Positions 6,540 to 6,814 of a stretch of DNA of 6,814 nucleotides are shown piece by piece (positions within the stretch are counted from its first letter, which is position 1; each line of letters begins with the position of its first letter). The DNA lies in contig JAFKFE010000262.1 in NCBI GenBank assembly GCA_017308345.1, positions 1 to 6,814 of the forward strand, given 5' to 3'. Source of the stretch: Alphaproteobacteria bacterium. Its GTDB lineage: Bacteria > Pseudomonadota > Alphaproteobacteria > Rhizobiales > Rhizobiaceae. Under the pieces are notes generated by a model that had not been told where the DNA came from, searched no databases, and saw only the letters and a program-made list of their open reading frames with translations. Made by a program: the position numbers and the translations under genes.

Positions 6540-6814
6540 ATGAGACACACACTTTTCGCGGTGCTCGGCGCCATTGCGGTGCTGACCGCCGCGCCGATCG
6601 CCATCGCCGTTCCGGCCTATGCCGTCGACGACATCGAAGGCGCCGACGCGCCGGACCTGACGGTCGTGAAGGCAAAGATCGACGCCAAGGACTACAAGGG
6701 CGCGCTGGCCGACCTGCGCGATCTCGCGCAGGACACCCAGCAGGCCGACGTCTACAATCTGCTCGGCTTCACCCTGCGCAAGACCGGCGACTACCAGACT
6801 TCGCTGACCTACTA
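6540..6814 (+). CDS. Secreted TPR-repeat protein (partial, 3' end outside window)
   Basis: Ninety-one codons are visible before the right edge. The N-terminus is a Sec signal peptide: MRH, a long hydrophobic core (about 5-24), and a cleavage site AYA-VDD after residue 28. The mature part is acidic, then contains KIDAKDYKGALADLRDLA and ADVYNLLGFTLRKTGDYQ, where the Gly-Phe, Lys-x-Gly-Asp-Tyr spacing is typical of tetratricopeptide repeats. The protein should therefore be a periplasmic protein-binding scaffold. ATG 6540 is chosen because it starts directly at the signal peptide; the nearby GTG at 6517 is out of frame. No good Shine-Dalgarno precedes it, and the 36-base gap after the hydrolase suggests one transcript. 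Total length and repeat number are unknown. Confidence 0.8.
   Translation, partial: MRHTLFAVLGAIAVLTAAPIAIAVPAYAVDDIEGADAPDLTVVKAKIDAKDYKGALADLRDLAQDTQQADVYNLLGFTLRKTGDYQTSLTY

Noticed and set aside
5481..6548. A 355-codon open frame on the minus strand opposite the hydrolase
   Set aside because: It mirrors the conserved metal-binding gene, shows no recognisable domain, and reflects the lack of stop codons in GC-rich DNA.

Overview
The window is a GC-rich stretch of a bacterial chromosome, most likely from an alphaproteobacterium of the order Hyphomicrobiales and plausibly Mesorhizobium or a close relative. The strongest taxonomic hint is a 71-residue exported protein resembling DUF680, a family recalled as essentially restricted to Mesorhizobium. 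No mobile element, CRISPR array, tRNA or rRNA was seen. Apart from the exported-protein block at the right end, the content looks like ordinary core genome.

Layout, left to right. (1) The last 45 codons of an unidentified gene overlap the start of an alpha/beta-hydrolase of the proline iminopeptidase family (pip, 136-1101) by ATGA. (2) A GC-rich hairpin followed by four T residues (1113-1144) separates pip from a complete citramalate synthase gene (cimA, 1157-2773). CimA makes (R)-citramalate from pyruvate and acetyl-CoA, the first step of the threonine-independent isoleucine route. (3) A long near-perfect palindrome (2785-2817) follows cimA, then a short gap with a repeated heptamer, then rarD (2914-3843), an EamA/DMT-superfamily inner-membrane transporter. 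(4) A ZntB-like CorA-family metal transporter (3854-4849, minus strand) converges on rarD with only 10 bp between the stop codons.

(5) A 247-bp gap lies upstream of both zntB and the next gene. It carries a CCCGGG inverted repeat whose inner part reads GGGAATAAAG and may overlap an ECF-type promoter. It precedes the DUF680-like gene (5097-5312), which has a good ribosome binding site. (6) A 219-bp gap contains two strong hairpins, the second followed by a T-rich tract, and a perfect tandem decamer. (7) A Tat-signal-bearing metallo-beta-lactamase-fold hydrolase (5532-6503) of the methyl parathion hydrolase/lactonase-like branch follows. It is spaced 36 bp from a secreted TPR protein (6540-6814) that runs off the right edge.

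The right end (5097-6814) is therefore three consecutive genes on one strand whose products all carry export signals. The hydrolase and TPR genes are close enough to form one transcription unit, while the DUF680-like gene is probably separate because of the hairpins. The left half is housekeeping: peptide turnover, branched-chain amino acid synthesis and two transporters.
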